Positions 18,072 through 25,526 of a DNA stretch of 64,000 nucleotides are shown here, piece after piece. The first letter of the stretch is position 1; each line of letters opens with the position of its first letter. The stretch comes from Peptococcaceae bacterium UBA5752 (lineage in GTDB: Bacteria; Bacillota; Dehalobacteriia; UBA4068), in NCBI GenBank assembly GCA_002419055.1, contig DIFI01000021.1, positions 1 through 64,000 on the forward strand, read 5' to 3'. Position numbers and translations under genes: made by a program. The notes under the pieces were generated by a model. The model made no database searches, was not told the DNA's origin, and worked only from the letters and a program-made list of their open reading frames with translations.

Positions 18072-19166
18072 ATGAAAAATAGGTTTATGGTTGTCAGTGG
18101 ATTCTTGGGTGCCGGTAAAACCACCAGTATGATCGCCTTTGCCGAATATATCAATAATAAAGGCGGCAAGGCTGCCGTTATTGCCAATGATTTGGGTGCA
18201 AAAAACATTGTTGACGCACGCTATACCGACAAACAAGGCTGTTTGGTAACAGAGATAGGAGGAGGTTGTATCTGCTATCAGACTGAAAATCTGGTTGATA
18301 AGCTTCGGCGGCTGTGGGACACTGAGAATGTTGAATTGGTAATGTCCGATATTCCCGGCTGTGGTATTGGCGCACTCGATCACGTCTATCATAAATTAAA
18401 CAATCTATATCCCGGCGAGTTTCAGCTGGCTCCTTTTTTGGTTATTACCGATCCGGAAAGGTTGCGCATGATCATGCCGGAAAAAGCGCAGCTTAATCTG
18501 CCGAAAGATATGGTCTATCTGCTTAATGCCCAGATTGCGGAGGCTGACGCTGTTGTTTTGAACAAAATTGATCTGCTCAATGACGATGAGATCAATAAAT
18601 ATCTGGCGTTGCTCCAATCTGTATGTCCGGATGTGCCCGTATTTGCTGTTTCCGCAAAAGAAAAGACTAACATCAAGGATGTTGTCGATTATATCCTATC
18701 CCATGAAACTAAGCTCAAAGTTATTGATATTGGTTACGGTGGAGAGGAATTTATTGCTGCGGAAAAAAAAATGAGCTGGTATAACAGCCAATTTTTTCTT
18801 AAGACCAACGATGGCAGAACCTTTGACGGCAATGAGTTTATTAGTGCATTTATTGAAGCAGTACGTAAAAAAGTAACTGAAAACAAGCGCAATATTCCCC
18901 ATCTTAAAATATTTGCCGTAGGCCAAGAAAACGATTTTGGTAAAGCATCTTTACTGGGCATTGATTATGATATCGAATTTGATAAAAAAATCGAGCAGGA
19001 ATACAACAGTTTGCGCGTTATTGTTAATGTGCGGGCGGCTTGTGAATCAGTACTCTTGTCTAAGATAATGAATGAAGCACTTGATGAGGCGGCGGAAATA
19101 ATTGATGTATACTATCAGATATTTTTTACGGAATGCTTTGGCATGATGGATGAAGGACAAATTTAA
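18072..19166 (+). CDS. CobW/COG0523-type GTPase (metallochaperone-like)
   Basis: A 364-residue P-loop GTPase of the CobW/UreG/HypB class. Walker A is GFLGAGKTT (residues about 11-19), the Walker B region is VMSDIPGCG, and the base-recognition motif is VLNKIDLL. The usual CxCC metal motif appears as GGGCICYQ, so one cysteine is replaced by tyrosine. Such proteins insert metal ions into target enzymes using GTP. Sitting 75 bases after the NifX-like gene, it is a candidate metal or cofactor insertase for Mop or the upstream hydroxylase; that target is inferred. The C-terminal half lacks the His-rich tract of zinc-type members. A terminator follows. Confidence 0.82.
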   Translation: MKNRFMVVSGFLGAGKTTSMIAFAEYINNKGGKAAVIANDLGAKNIVDARYTDKQGCLVTEIGGGCICYQTENLVDKLRRLWDTENVELVMSDIPGCGIGALDHVYHKLNNLYPGEFQLAPFLVITDPERLRMIMPEKAQLNLPKDMVYLLNAQIAEADAVVLNKIDLLNDDEINKYLALLQSVCPDVPVFAVSAKEKTNIKDVVDYILSHETKLKVIDIGYGGEEFIAAEKKMSWYNSQFFLKTNDGRTFDGNEFISAFIEAVRKKVTENKRNIPHLKIFAVGQENDFGKASLLGIDYDIEFDKKIEQEYNSLRVIVNVRAACESVLLSKIMNEALDEAAEIIDVYYQIFFTECFGMMDEGQI

Positions 19167-19176
19167 AAACAAACAA

Positions 19177-19210
19177 AACCGCCGGAAAGAGGCGGTTATG
19201 TTTGTTTTTT
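19177..19210 (+). terminator. Intrinsic terminator after the CobW-type gene
   Basis: The stem AACCGCC/GGCGGTT (19177-19183 with 19191-19197) closes a 7-base loop. The flanking AAACAAACA and TGTTTGTTTTTT extend it and supply the T-tract. It ends the Mop accessory operon. Confidence 0.9.
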
Positions 19211-19226
19211 AAATATTTGGCCATAG

Positions 19227-19595
19227 TTATTGGGATAATAACTTTAATAACTGTTCACCGGCTTTTTGGCAATTTTCGCGTAGTAGTTTTAGTTCGTCGA
19301 TCGTGGCATTGTCGATATGGACACCTGCTGTAACCGATACCGGCACTCGAAGTTGGCGGCAGAAATTTTCGGCTATTTCTTTTGCGATGATATCGTCTTT
19401 ATGAGTAGGCAGAGGGATGATCCAGCTATCACAGCTGTTGCCTTCTCCTTTTAAACTGGGACGCGGAGAGCTAAGCACAACAGCCCCAACGTGACTTTTA
19501 GTGCCGCCGGTGATTGTAACAGCAATACCTTCATCAGTCTTAATTGCCGCTATTGTAACTTGATAACGTCCTTCGCCGCAAGATACTTGAATCAT
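19227..19595 (-). CDS. LpdD-like prenylated-flavin chaperone domain protein
   Basis: A 122-residue protein matching the pattern I recall for LpdD, the small partner of gallate decarboxylase LpdC: GEGRYQVTIAA, VTITGGTKSHVGAV, SSPRPSLKGEG, PTHKDDIIAKEIAE and AGVHIDNATIDEL. LpdD-type proteins are proposed to help load prenylated FMN into UbiD-family decarboxylases. No LpdC/UbiD gene accompanies it here, but a UbiX homologue lies at 3794-4351. It is divergent from 19671 with a shared 75-base promoter region; GAGGTG at 19601-19606 on the minus strand is its ribosome site. Confidence 0.72.
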   Translation of the reverse strand: MIQVSCGEGRYQVTIAAIKTDEGIAVTITGGTKSHVGAVVLSSPRPSLKGEGNSCDSWIIPLPTHKDDIIAKEIAENFCRQLRVPVSVTAGVHIDNATIDELKLLRENCQKAGEQLLKLLSQ

Positions 19596-19606
19596 TCAAT
19601 CACCTC

Positions 19607-19635
19607 TTGAATTTTATTATTGAATTGATTATAAT
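19607..19635 (+). promoter_or_regulatory. Sigma-A-type promoter for 19671 gene
   Basis: -35 TTGAAT (19607-19612) and -10 TATAAT (19630-19635) with a 17-base spacer, 35 bases ahead of an AGGAGG ribosome site and the ATG at 19671. Confidence 0.75.
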
Positions 19636-19670
19636 ACTAGCTGTGCAAATTATAACACATAGGAGGCATT

Positions 19671-20237
19671 ATGGGAAATGCTTTTACAGTAATTATCGGC
19701 GGCGCGGTTGCTGATAATATTCAAGTAATCGGTGATATTTTGGTGGCGGCCGCGCAAGCGGAAGGATTTGGGGCAAAAGTATCACATCGGCAGTTAGATA
19801 CTGCCAGCGGGGCGATGGTAATATCTGAATTGGAGATTGATGCCGCGAGCAGTGTTGAAGAGGGAGAGGCTGATATCGTGGCAGCTTTTGATGATCAGGT
19901 GATAGATGAGCTTGATGCGGCAGTAGGCTATATGAGCATCTATGTCCACGATGGCGAGATGGATAGCGATAAGTTGGAGATATATGAGGAAAAGGCTGCA
20001 AAAGTCTTTTCAATACCGGCAACAAAGGCGGTTGAAGAATTAAATACTCCCGCTTTATTTAATTTGGTTGTGTTGGGAACGCTGCCGCATTTGATGGAAG
20101 AAGTGTTGTCGATGTATGTGGTAGAAAACGCTTTGATCGAACATTTTGCTTCTGCATTTGCCGCGACGCCGGGACTTGAAAAAGACTCAATAACAGCTTA
20201 TCAGACTGGGGCTCATTTTATCTGTTCCTGTCAGTAG
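19671..20237 (+). CDS. 2-oxoacid:acceptor oxidoreductase gamma-subunit-like protein (standalone)
   Basis: A 188-residue protein resembling the gamma domain of pyruvate/indolepyruvate ferredoxin oxidoreductases: IGGAVADNIQVIGDIL at the start, a long central linker and NLVVLGTLPHLM. In the complexes this domain helps hold CoA or couples subunits. No alpha, beta or delta subunit gene lies nearby, so it either joins a complex encoded elsewhere or has another role. Start 19671 has AGGAGG 5 bases upstream and a consensus-like promoter. Residues 55-110 are unusually acidic. Assignment is from pattern only. Confidence 0.6.
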   Translation: MGNAFTVIIGGAVADNIQVIGDILVAAAQAEGFGAKVSHRQLDTASGAMVISELEIDAASSVEEGEADIVAAFDDQVIDELDAAVGYMSIYVHDGEMDSDKLEIYEEKAAKVFSIPATKAVEELNTPALFNLVVLGTLPHLMEEVLSMYVVENALIEHFASAFAATPGLEKDSITAYQTGAHFICSCQ

Positions 20238-20318
20238 TTTTTACTGCCGGCGGCAGGTTTAAAAATTTTCCAAAACTTTATAATTAATCCAATAAAAACC
20301 AATACGCTGCTACAACAT

Positions 20319-20346
20319 AAGAATGCTTTCAAAAGCGTTCTTTTTT
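20319..20346 (+). terminator. Intrinsic terminator
   Basis: AAGAATGCTTT (20319-20329) pairs with AAAGCGTTCTT (20332-20342) through one G-T wobble, followed by TTTTTT. It ends the 19671 transcript; a weaker CTGCC/GGCAG hairpin lies just after that gene's stop. Confidence 0.8.
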
Positions 20347-20419
20347 ACAAATTGTAACAGCATCCAAACTGTTTTTAATGGCAGATACTAAACTTAAATC
20401 AATTAGGTTGGGTATCGCC

Positions 20420-20848
20420 ATGAACATTAGAGAAAAACACAAAGAATATTTGGCGATCTATGCCGTCGGCGGCGTAGGTTATTATACATTAGAAATTGTT
20501 TGGCGTGGTTATAGTCATTGGACAATGGCGCTGACAGGCGGTTTTTGCTTTTTGTTGTTGTATTTACTTTCTGCCAATAGCGAGATACCTTTAATAACGA
20601 AGTGTGTTATTGGGGCGGCGGAAATTACGGCGGTAGAGTTTCTAGTTGGCTGTGCCGTTAATATTGGCCTTGGCTGGAGCGTCTGGGATTATTCGCGACA
20701 TAATTATGATTTTTTAGGCCAGATTTGTCTTGAGTATTCGTTAATATGGGTAATCGTTAGTTATTTTGGTATATGGTTATGTCAGCTATTGCGTGGCAGT
20801 GATATTATACGAGAATTTGTAGTCGGACGTGATAATTTCCGCGATTAA
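20420..20848 (+). CDS. Small multi-pass membrane protein, YvrN/CmpB-type
   Basis: A 142-residue integral membrane protein with about four hydrophobic segments (YLAIYAVGGVGYYTLEIVW, then MALTGGFCFLLLYLL and others). The pattern ...YYTLEIVWRGYSHWTM... is typical of short proteins annotated as putative ABC-transporter permeases (PF06541-like), whose function is not known. ATG 20420 is preferred because the homology-like part begins there; an in-frame start at 20378 would add 14 residues. No strong ribosome site is visible for either. No ATPase gene is nearby. Confidence 0.6.
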   Translation: MNIREKHKEYLAIYAVGGVGYYTLEIVWRGYSHWTMALTGGFCFLLLYLLSANSEIPLITKCVIGAAEITAVEFLVGCAVNIGLGWSVWDYSRHNYDFLGQICLEYSLIWVIVSYFGIWLCQLLRGSDIIREFVVGRDNFRD

Positions 20849-20962
20849 TAACCACATTTAGATAGCATGCTTTAAGCATACCATCTTTTATATTGTTTTT
20901 AATATATCTTTATAGTATATTATAATAAATTATAAAACTGTTTATACTTAGGGGGTATACCT

Positions 20963-21742
20963 ATGAAGAACATAAAAATCTTAAGCATTTTATGCCTGAT
21001 TGGTTTAATGGCGCTGGTTCTTGCTGCTTGTACTACTAAGGATACTGAAGCCCAGCCGTCAGATGAAAATACAAAATCTGATAATACATTAGTTATGGCT
21101 ACCGAAGCTAAAATTCCGCCTTATGTATACAACGATTCTGATACCATCGTAGGCATTGATGTGGATATTGCTAGTGCAGTAGCTGATTATCTTGGTATGG
21201 AATTAGAGGTTAAAGATATGTCTTTCGGATCGATAATTTCTTCTGTGAAATCGGGTGAAGCAGATATCGGAATGGCTGCCATGATGGCTACAACTGATTT
21301 GTCGGAAAGTGTTGATTTTTCCGATTCCTACACTACTTCTTCGCAGGTAATTATTGTGCGCTCAGGTTCTATTATTGCCTGTTCTGCTGATTTGGCCGAT
21401 AAATCCGTCGCTGTCCAGAAAAACACTATCGGTGAACTATATGTCAAAAGTGATTATCCTAATGCCGCTATCCAGAGTTATAGCAAAGGTATAGAAGCTG
21501 TTCAGGCTTTGCGGCAGGGAAAAGTTGACGCTGTAGTCATCGATGAAGTACCGGCCAAAGTATATGTTGCCGAAAACAATGGATTACTTATACTCGATGA
21601 AGACTATGCCGATGAAGAATACGCTATAGCAATCTCCGAAGATAATAAAGAATTATTGACTAAGGTTAATGATGCTTTGGAAGCTTTAAAAGCTGACGGT
21701 ACCCTGCAGGCGATCGTCAATAAATATATAACTTCCGAATAA
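20963..21742 (+). CDS. Amino-acid-type ABC transporter substrate-binding lipoprotein (orphan)
   Basis: A 259-residue solute-binding protein of family 3. The signal peptide ends in a lipobox, VLAAC, with C23 as the lipidated cysteine. Landmarks are LVMATEAKIPPYVYND, GIDVDIASAVADYLG, GEADIGMAAMMAT, VAVQKNTIGELY and the C-terminal AIVNKYITSE. It binds a polar amino acid or related solute outside the membrane. No permease or ATPase gene is adjacent, so it must work with a transporter encoded elsewhere or act as a sensor. TAGGGGG precedes the start. Confidence 0.88.
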   Translation: MKNIKILSILCLIGLMALVLAACTTKDTEAQPSDENTKSDNTLVMATEAKIPPYVYNDSDTIVGIDVDIASAVADYLGMELEVKDMSFGSIISSVKSGEADIGMAAMMATTDLSESVDFSDSYTTSSQVIIVRSGSIIACSADLADKSVAVQKNTIGELYVKSDYPNAAIQSYSKGIEAVQALRQGKVDAVVIDEVPAKVYVAENNGLLILDEDYADEEYAIAISEDNKELLTKVNDALEALKADGTLQAIVNKYITSE

Positions 21743-21877
21743 TTGTTTAGAGTTGTTAGAAATGATATAATACAAAATCAGGTAATTTGGGGTACATATG
21801 CAATAATATCAAAGGCAATATTTCCCCGCGGGGTAGTAATCGTTTTTTGGTTAAGAAAATTAACGAGGGCAATGAAC

Positions 21878-21955
21878 AGCTAGCGTTATTTGACAATCCA
21901 AACATCAGCTGATCGCCGATGTTCTTGTGCCAACCGTTTGGGGCTAGCTTTTTTT
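21878..21955 (+). terminator. Multi-stem structured element ending in an intrinsic terminator
   Basis: The outer stem AGCTAGC/GCTAGCT (21878-21884 with 21943-21949) runs straight into TTTTTTT. Inside are two mutually exclusive pairings, CCAAAC/GTTTGG (21898-21903 with 21936-21941) and AACATC/GATGTT (21901-21906 with 21918-21923). A CCCCGCGGGG palindrome lies upstream near 21824-21833. It could be the terminator of the binding-protein gene or an attenuator for the esterase gene 80 bases downstream. Confidence 0.6.
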
Positions 21956-22035
21956 GGCATGATAAGCGGCTGGCATGTGCATCATATATTATAATATGAT
22001 GATTTCTAAGTTTGTTAAGAAAGGATGTAAACCCT

Positions 22036-22968
22036 ATGAATCGCATCAAAACAGCAGTTTTACGGGTAATATCCTTTTCTTATATTAATATAAAAAAACA
22101 TTATAAGATTTATCGCAAAATGCTTAACGCTGTTAATCTGTTTTTGAGGCCGAATTATAAAACACTTGACAGCAAAATTATGGTTAAAGATAGAGAAATT
22201 CCGGTTCGTGTTTTTCGTCCACGAGAAAATGGATCTTATAAAACCCTGATTTTTTTTCATGGAGGCGGATGGGTTATCGGAAATATTGATTCTTATACAA
22301 GAGTATGCGCCAATATGGCTGAGCAAACAAAACATACGGTGATATCTGTCGATTATCGGTTGGCTCCGGAGCATCCTTTCCCTGCCGGAGCAGAAGATTG
22401 TTACTATGTTACAAAAGAAATTTTTATGAACCCATGTTTGCTGGATTGTAGTTTAAATGATATTACATTGATCGGCGACAGCGCCGGCGGCAACTTGGCG
22501 GCAGTGGTTTCGCTGATGGCAAGAGATCGTGGTGAATTTATGCCTTGCAGACAGATATTAATATATCCTGCCACTAATAATGATCATAGCGAAAAATCAC
22601 CTTTTCCCTCTATCAGAGAGTATGAAACGAATAATACATTAACTTCAAAACGGGTACAAGATTATATGGACCTGTATGTGCAAAATGAGAAGGATAAATC
22701 TAGCCCTTATGTAGCGCCGATATTGGCAGAGGATCTCTTTAATCAACCTAAGACATTGATTGTTACAGCCGAATATGATCCGCTTAGGGATGAAGGAGAG
22801 GCATTTGGCTGGAAACTTAAGCAATTTGGAAATGATGTGAACATCTATCGAATTGAAAAATCCTACCATGGTTTCTTTACTTTGCCGAAAAAATCAGCAC
22901 CTGTAATAAGTTGTTACGAAATTATCAATGATTTTTTGAGATATCATGAAAATCCGGATGAGGGTTAA
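22036..22968 (+). CDS. Alpha/beta hydrolase, HSL-type esterase/lipase
   Basis: A 310-residue hormone-sensitive-lipase-family esterase. The oxyanion-hole motif is FFHGGGWVIG, the nucleophile elbow is IGDSAGGNLA, the acid is in EYDPLRDEG and the histidine in SYHGF. It should hydrolyse short-chain acyl esters. ATG 22036 has AAAGGA 10 bases upstream. It is followed after 2 bases by the acyltransferase-like gene and then by the zinc-ribbon membrane protein; these three appear to be one operon, probably acting on a common lipid or ester. Confidence 0.9.
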   Translation: MNRIKTAVLRVISFSYINIKKHYKIYRKMLNAVNLFLRPNYKTLDSKIMVKDREIPVRVFRPRENGSYKTLIFFHGGGWVIGNIDSYTRVCANMAEQTKHTVISVDYRLAPEHPFPAGAEDCYYVTKEIFMNPCLLDCSLNDITLIGDSAGGNLAAVVSLMARDRGEFMPCRQILIYPATNNDHSEKSPFPSIREYETNNTLTSKRVQDYMDLYVQNEKDKSSPYVAPILAEDLFNQPKTLIVTAEYDPLRDEGEAFGWKLKQFGNDVNIYRIEKSYHGFFTLPKKSAPVISCYEIINDFLRYHENPDEG

Positions 22969-22970
22969 AT

Positions 22971-24227
22971 ATGAAACAAAAAGCAATTGAGTGGACAAGA
23001 TTAGAAAACGCGGCAAAGTTTTTTCCGTCAACTTGCAGCGATAAAGAACCCAAAGTATTTCGACTGGCCTGTGAACTTAATGAAGCGGTAGAGCCGGAGA
23101 TTTTACAAAAAGCATTGGATATAAACTTTGATAGTTTTCCCCACTATAAGTCTGTCGTAAGGAGAGGTGCATTTTGGTATTATCTTGAATCCAGCGATAT
23201 CAGGCCTCAAGTCGAGATAGAATCAAATCCGGTATGTTATCCGATATACATTGGGCATAAAAACAATTTATTATTTCGTGTTTTTTATTACAATAACAGA
23301 ATTAATTTCGAAGTATTCCATGCACTTACCGATGGGGCCGGCGCTTTTTTGTTCATGCAGTCCCTGGTACATCATTATTTGCTTCTTAGTCATAAGGAAT
23401 TTGCAAATACGGTTTCCACATATAATAATCCTTCACTAAGTTTGGATGACAGTTTCAAAAAATATTTTGTCGGCGGTAAATTATTTAATCGAGACAAAAA
23501 CTATCTGGATAAAGTCAGCTCCTATCATATCCGCGGCACAAGAGTGGAGGAAAACCGCATTAAGCTGGTTGAAGGGGCAATGTCGGTGAAGGCAGTTTTG
23601 GAGCTGGCTCATGATTATAATACAACACTAACAATATTTATCGCTTCATTATTAATTTACTCTATATACAAGGAGATGCCGGCTTCCAAAAGAAACCATC
23701 CGATAATGTTGTCTGTTCCGATCAATCTGCGCAAGTATTTTGAGTCGAATACAGAAAGAAATTTCTTTTGCACTATGAGCGTGGGTTATAATTTTAGTCA
23801 AGGCAATGATGATCTGAAGGCTGTGATCGAAGGCATAAGTGAAAGTTTTCAAAGAGATTTGACCGAGGAACATTTGAATACTCATTTAAATCAGCTAATA
23901 TCTTTGGAACAAGCCCCCTGGATCCGCATAATGCCTCTGCCTTTGAAAGATATGTTTATCCGCATTGGTGATAAATTATCGGACAGGCAGACAACTTCGA
24001 CAATATCTAATTTAGGACAAATATCAATGCCTGCGGAATACGATTCGATTATTCGACAGTTCAGCGTTTGTACCAGTACGCGAAGACCAAAAATTACTAT
24101 GTGTTCATATAATGGCAGAATGGTGATTTCTTTTACATCACCTTTCCGCGATACAAATATCCAAAAGACATTTTTTACGATGCTTTCTAAACAGGGAATA
24201 GAGATTGAAATTACGTCTAATTTCTAA
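22971..24227 (+). CDS. CoA-dependent acyltransferase / alcohol acetyltransferase-like protein
   Basis: A 418-residue protein with the condensation/acyltransferase superfamily active-site motif HxxxDG, here FHALTDGAGAF near residue 116. A second-half motif, SVPINLRKYF, lies near residue 250. It resembles alcohol acetyltransferase (AATase)-like proteins and would transfer an acyl group from CoA or a carrier to a hydroxyl or amine. Its position 2 bases after an esterase gene suggests opposite steps on one acylated product; the product is unknown. Its last codons lie just before the next gene's ribosome site. Confidence 0.72.
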   Translation: MKQKAIEWTRLENAAKFFPSTCSDKEPKVFRLACELNEAVEPEILQKALDINFDSFPHYKSVVRRGAFWYYLESSDIRPQVEIESNPVCYPIYIGHKNNLLFRVFYYNNRINFEVFHALTDGAGAFLFMQSLVHHYLLLSHKEFANTVSTYNNPSLSLDDSFKKYFVGGKLFNRDKNYLDKVSSYHIRGTRVEENRIKLVEGAMSVKAVLELAHDYNTTLTIFIASLLIYSIYKEMPASKRNHPIMLSVPINLRKYFESNTERNFFCTMSVGYNFSQGNDDLKAVIEGISESFQRDLTEEHLNTHLNQLISLEQAPWIRIMPLPLKDMFIRIGDKLSDRQTTSTISNLGQISMPAEYDSIIRQFSVCTSTRRPKITMCSYNGRMVISFTSPFRDTNIQKTFFTMLSKQGIEIEITSNF

Positions 24228-24243
24228 AAGAGAGGAGAGTACA

Positions 24244-24912
24244 ATGCAATATTGCAAGCACTGTCATGTGCATATTCGGGGAGAAAATGATCAATGTATT
24301 TTATGTGGAAATACCCTTTCCGCCGGCGATACTGTTTATGAACATGAAAAAATATTTCCCCGTATACCGCCTTCCTATGAAGGGCATTTGGCAATGCGGA
24401 TGGCGGTATTTATTTCTTTTACATCTGTGATAGCCAGTTTTGCGGTTCGTATCATGTTTCCTACAGATATTAATTGGCCCATATTTGTGGTATTTGGGCT
24501 TTTGAGCATGTGGTTAAGTTTAATTATCATTTTACGTAAAAGAAAAGATATACCTAAGACCATCATGTGGCAAGTATCCATTGTGTCCTTGCTTTCTGTT
24601 TTATGGGATTGGCTATTCGGCTGGAGAGGCTGGTCGTTGGAATATGTTATTCCGATTATTTATATCGGAGCAATGTGTATAATGTATTTAACAGCGAGAA
24701 TTATGAAACTCAGTATCAGGGATTATCTTATCTATGCAGTATTAGATAGTATGTTCGGAATAGTGCCGATTCTGTTTATTATATTTAATTGGGTAAATAG
24801 ACCTTATGCTTCCATCTTATGTGTAGCAATCAGTATCATATTTTTAGCAGCAATATTCATTTTCCAGGGTGATAATATCAGAAATGAATTAAGCAAAAAG
24901 ATGCACTTATAA
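24244..24912 (+). CDS. Zinc-ribbon multi-pass membrane protein (DUF6320-like)
   Basis: A 222-residue protein. A short N-terminal zinc ribbon (MQYCKHCHVHIRG, then QCILCGNTL) is followed by about six hydrophobic helices. This architecture matches what I recall as DUF6320, often found next to esterase and AATase-like genes; function unknown. ATG 24244 is chosen because GAGGAGAG lies 4-5 bases upstream. Last of the three-gene set, ahead of the small Lys-rich ORF. Confidence 0.7.
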   Translation: MQYCKHCHVHIRGENDQCILCGNTLSAGDTVYEHEKIFPRIPPSYEGHLAMRMAVFISFTSVIASFAVRIMFPTDINWPIFVVFGLLSMWLSLIIILRKRKDIPKTIMWQVSIVSLLSVLWDWLFGWRGWSLEYVIPIIYIGAMCIMYLTARIMKLSIRDYLIYAVLDSMFGIVPILFIIFNWVNRPYASILCVAISIIFLAAIFIFQGDNIRNELSKKMHL

Positions 24913-25019
24913 ACAGTTGTTATCAGCTTTGTCTGCATTTTTTTGTAGAGATTAACCGGGTAGCAATTTAATTAATAATCGAATGTTAATAATACTATAA
25001 GAGATAAGGAGAAAATATT

Positions 25020-25154
25020 ATGGGCGATAAGAATATAAAAAAAGAAGCAAAGAAGAAGAAGAAAACAGATGTAAAAACTTCTATATCCTCAATATCACAA
25101 AAACCGGTTATGACGCAACCCGAATTAATCAAAAAAAAGAAAACTCCTATGTAA
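25020..25154 (+). CDS. Small Lys-rich hypothetical protein (44 residues)
   Basis: A short ORF with a strong ribosome site, AAGGAG at 25006-25011, 8 bases before the ATG. The product starts MGDKNIKKEAKKKKK and ends QPELIKKKKTPM, so it is very basic with a Ser/Thr/Ile middle. It lies 107 bases after the zinc-ribbon membrane gene and is followed by an intrinsic terminator, consistent with being the last gene of that operon. No domain is recognised; the composition would suit binding nucleic acid or acidic lipid headgroups, which is inference. Confidence 0.55.
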   Translation: MGDKNIKKEAKKKKKTDVKTSISSISQKPVMTQPELIKKKKTPM

Positions 25155-25234
25155 AAATAGCGTATTAGTTGCAGTCATCAATAGCATAACAGTAGCAGTT
25201 ATTTCAGGTATGCTCCTTTGCTATTGCATAAAAC

Positions 25235-25271
25235 AAAGACCTGCCATCATTTTTAGATATCAGGTCTTTTT
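25235..25271 (+). terminator. Intrinsic terminator
   Basis: AAAGACCTG (25235-25243) pairs with CAGGTCTTT (25261-25269) and is followed by further Ts. It ends the esterase/acyltransferase operon. The stretch 25272-25406 shows no gene. Confidence 0.85.
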
Positions 25272-25406
25272 GGTGTGTCTAACTAAAGCACAGCGGTAAT
25301 CTCTTGTATCATTGTTGTTACATAACAAAAATCCTTTTTATAGCTAATAATATATATTGTATCCGGCAAAGAATAATCTATAGTGTAAATAATTTTATAG
25401 AGGCCA

Positions 25407-25495
25407 TTTACAATTATTTACAAGAATGGTATAATTAAACCGTTATATTTATTAATGTATAACGAATTGACGTGTGTCAATTTTCGCCATAACGG
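25407..25495 (+). promoter_or_regulatory. Promoter and structured leader of the surface-protein locus
   Basis: -35 TTTACA (25407-25412) and -10 TATAAT (25430-25435) are 17 bases apart. Right after the start region, CCGTTAT/ATAACGG (25440-25446 with 25489-25495) forms an outer stem enclosing the perfect hairpin AATTGAC/GTCAATT (25465-25471 with 25476-25482). An alternative CGTTATA/TATAACG pairing competes with the outer stem. This looks like a regulatory leader or operator ahead of the first gene at 25527. Confidence 0.7.
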
Positions 25496-25526
25496 CTGAT
25501 AAAAAATAGATATTGGGTGGGTGAAA

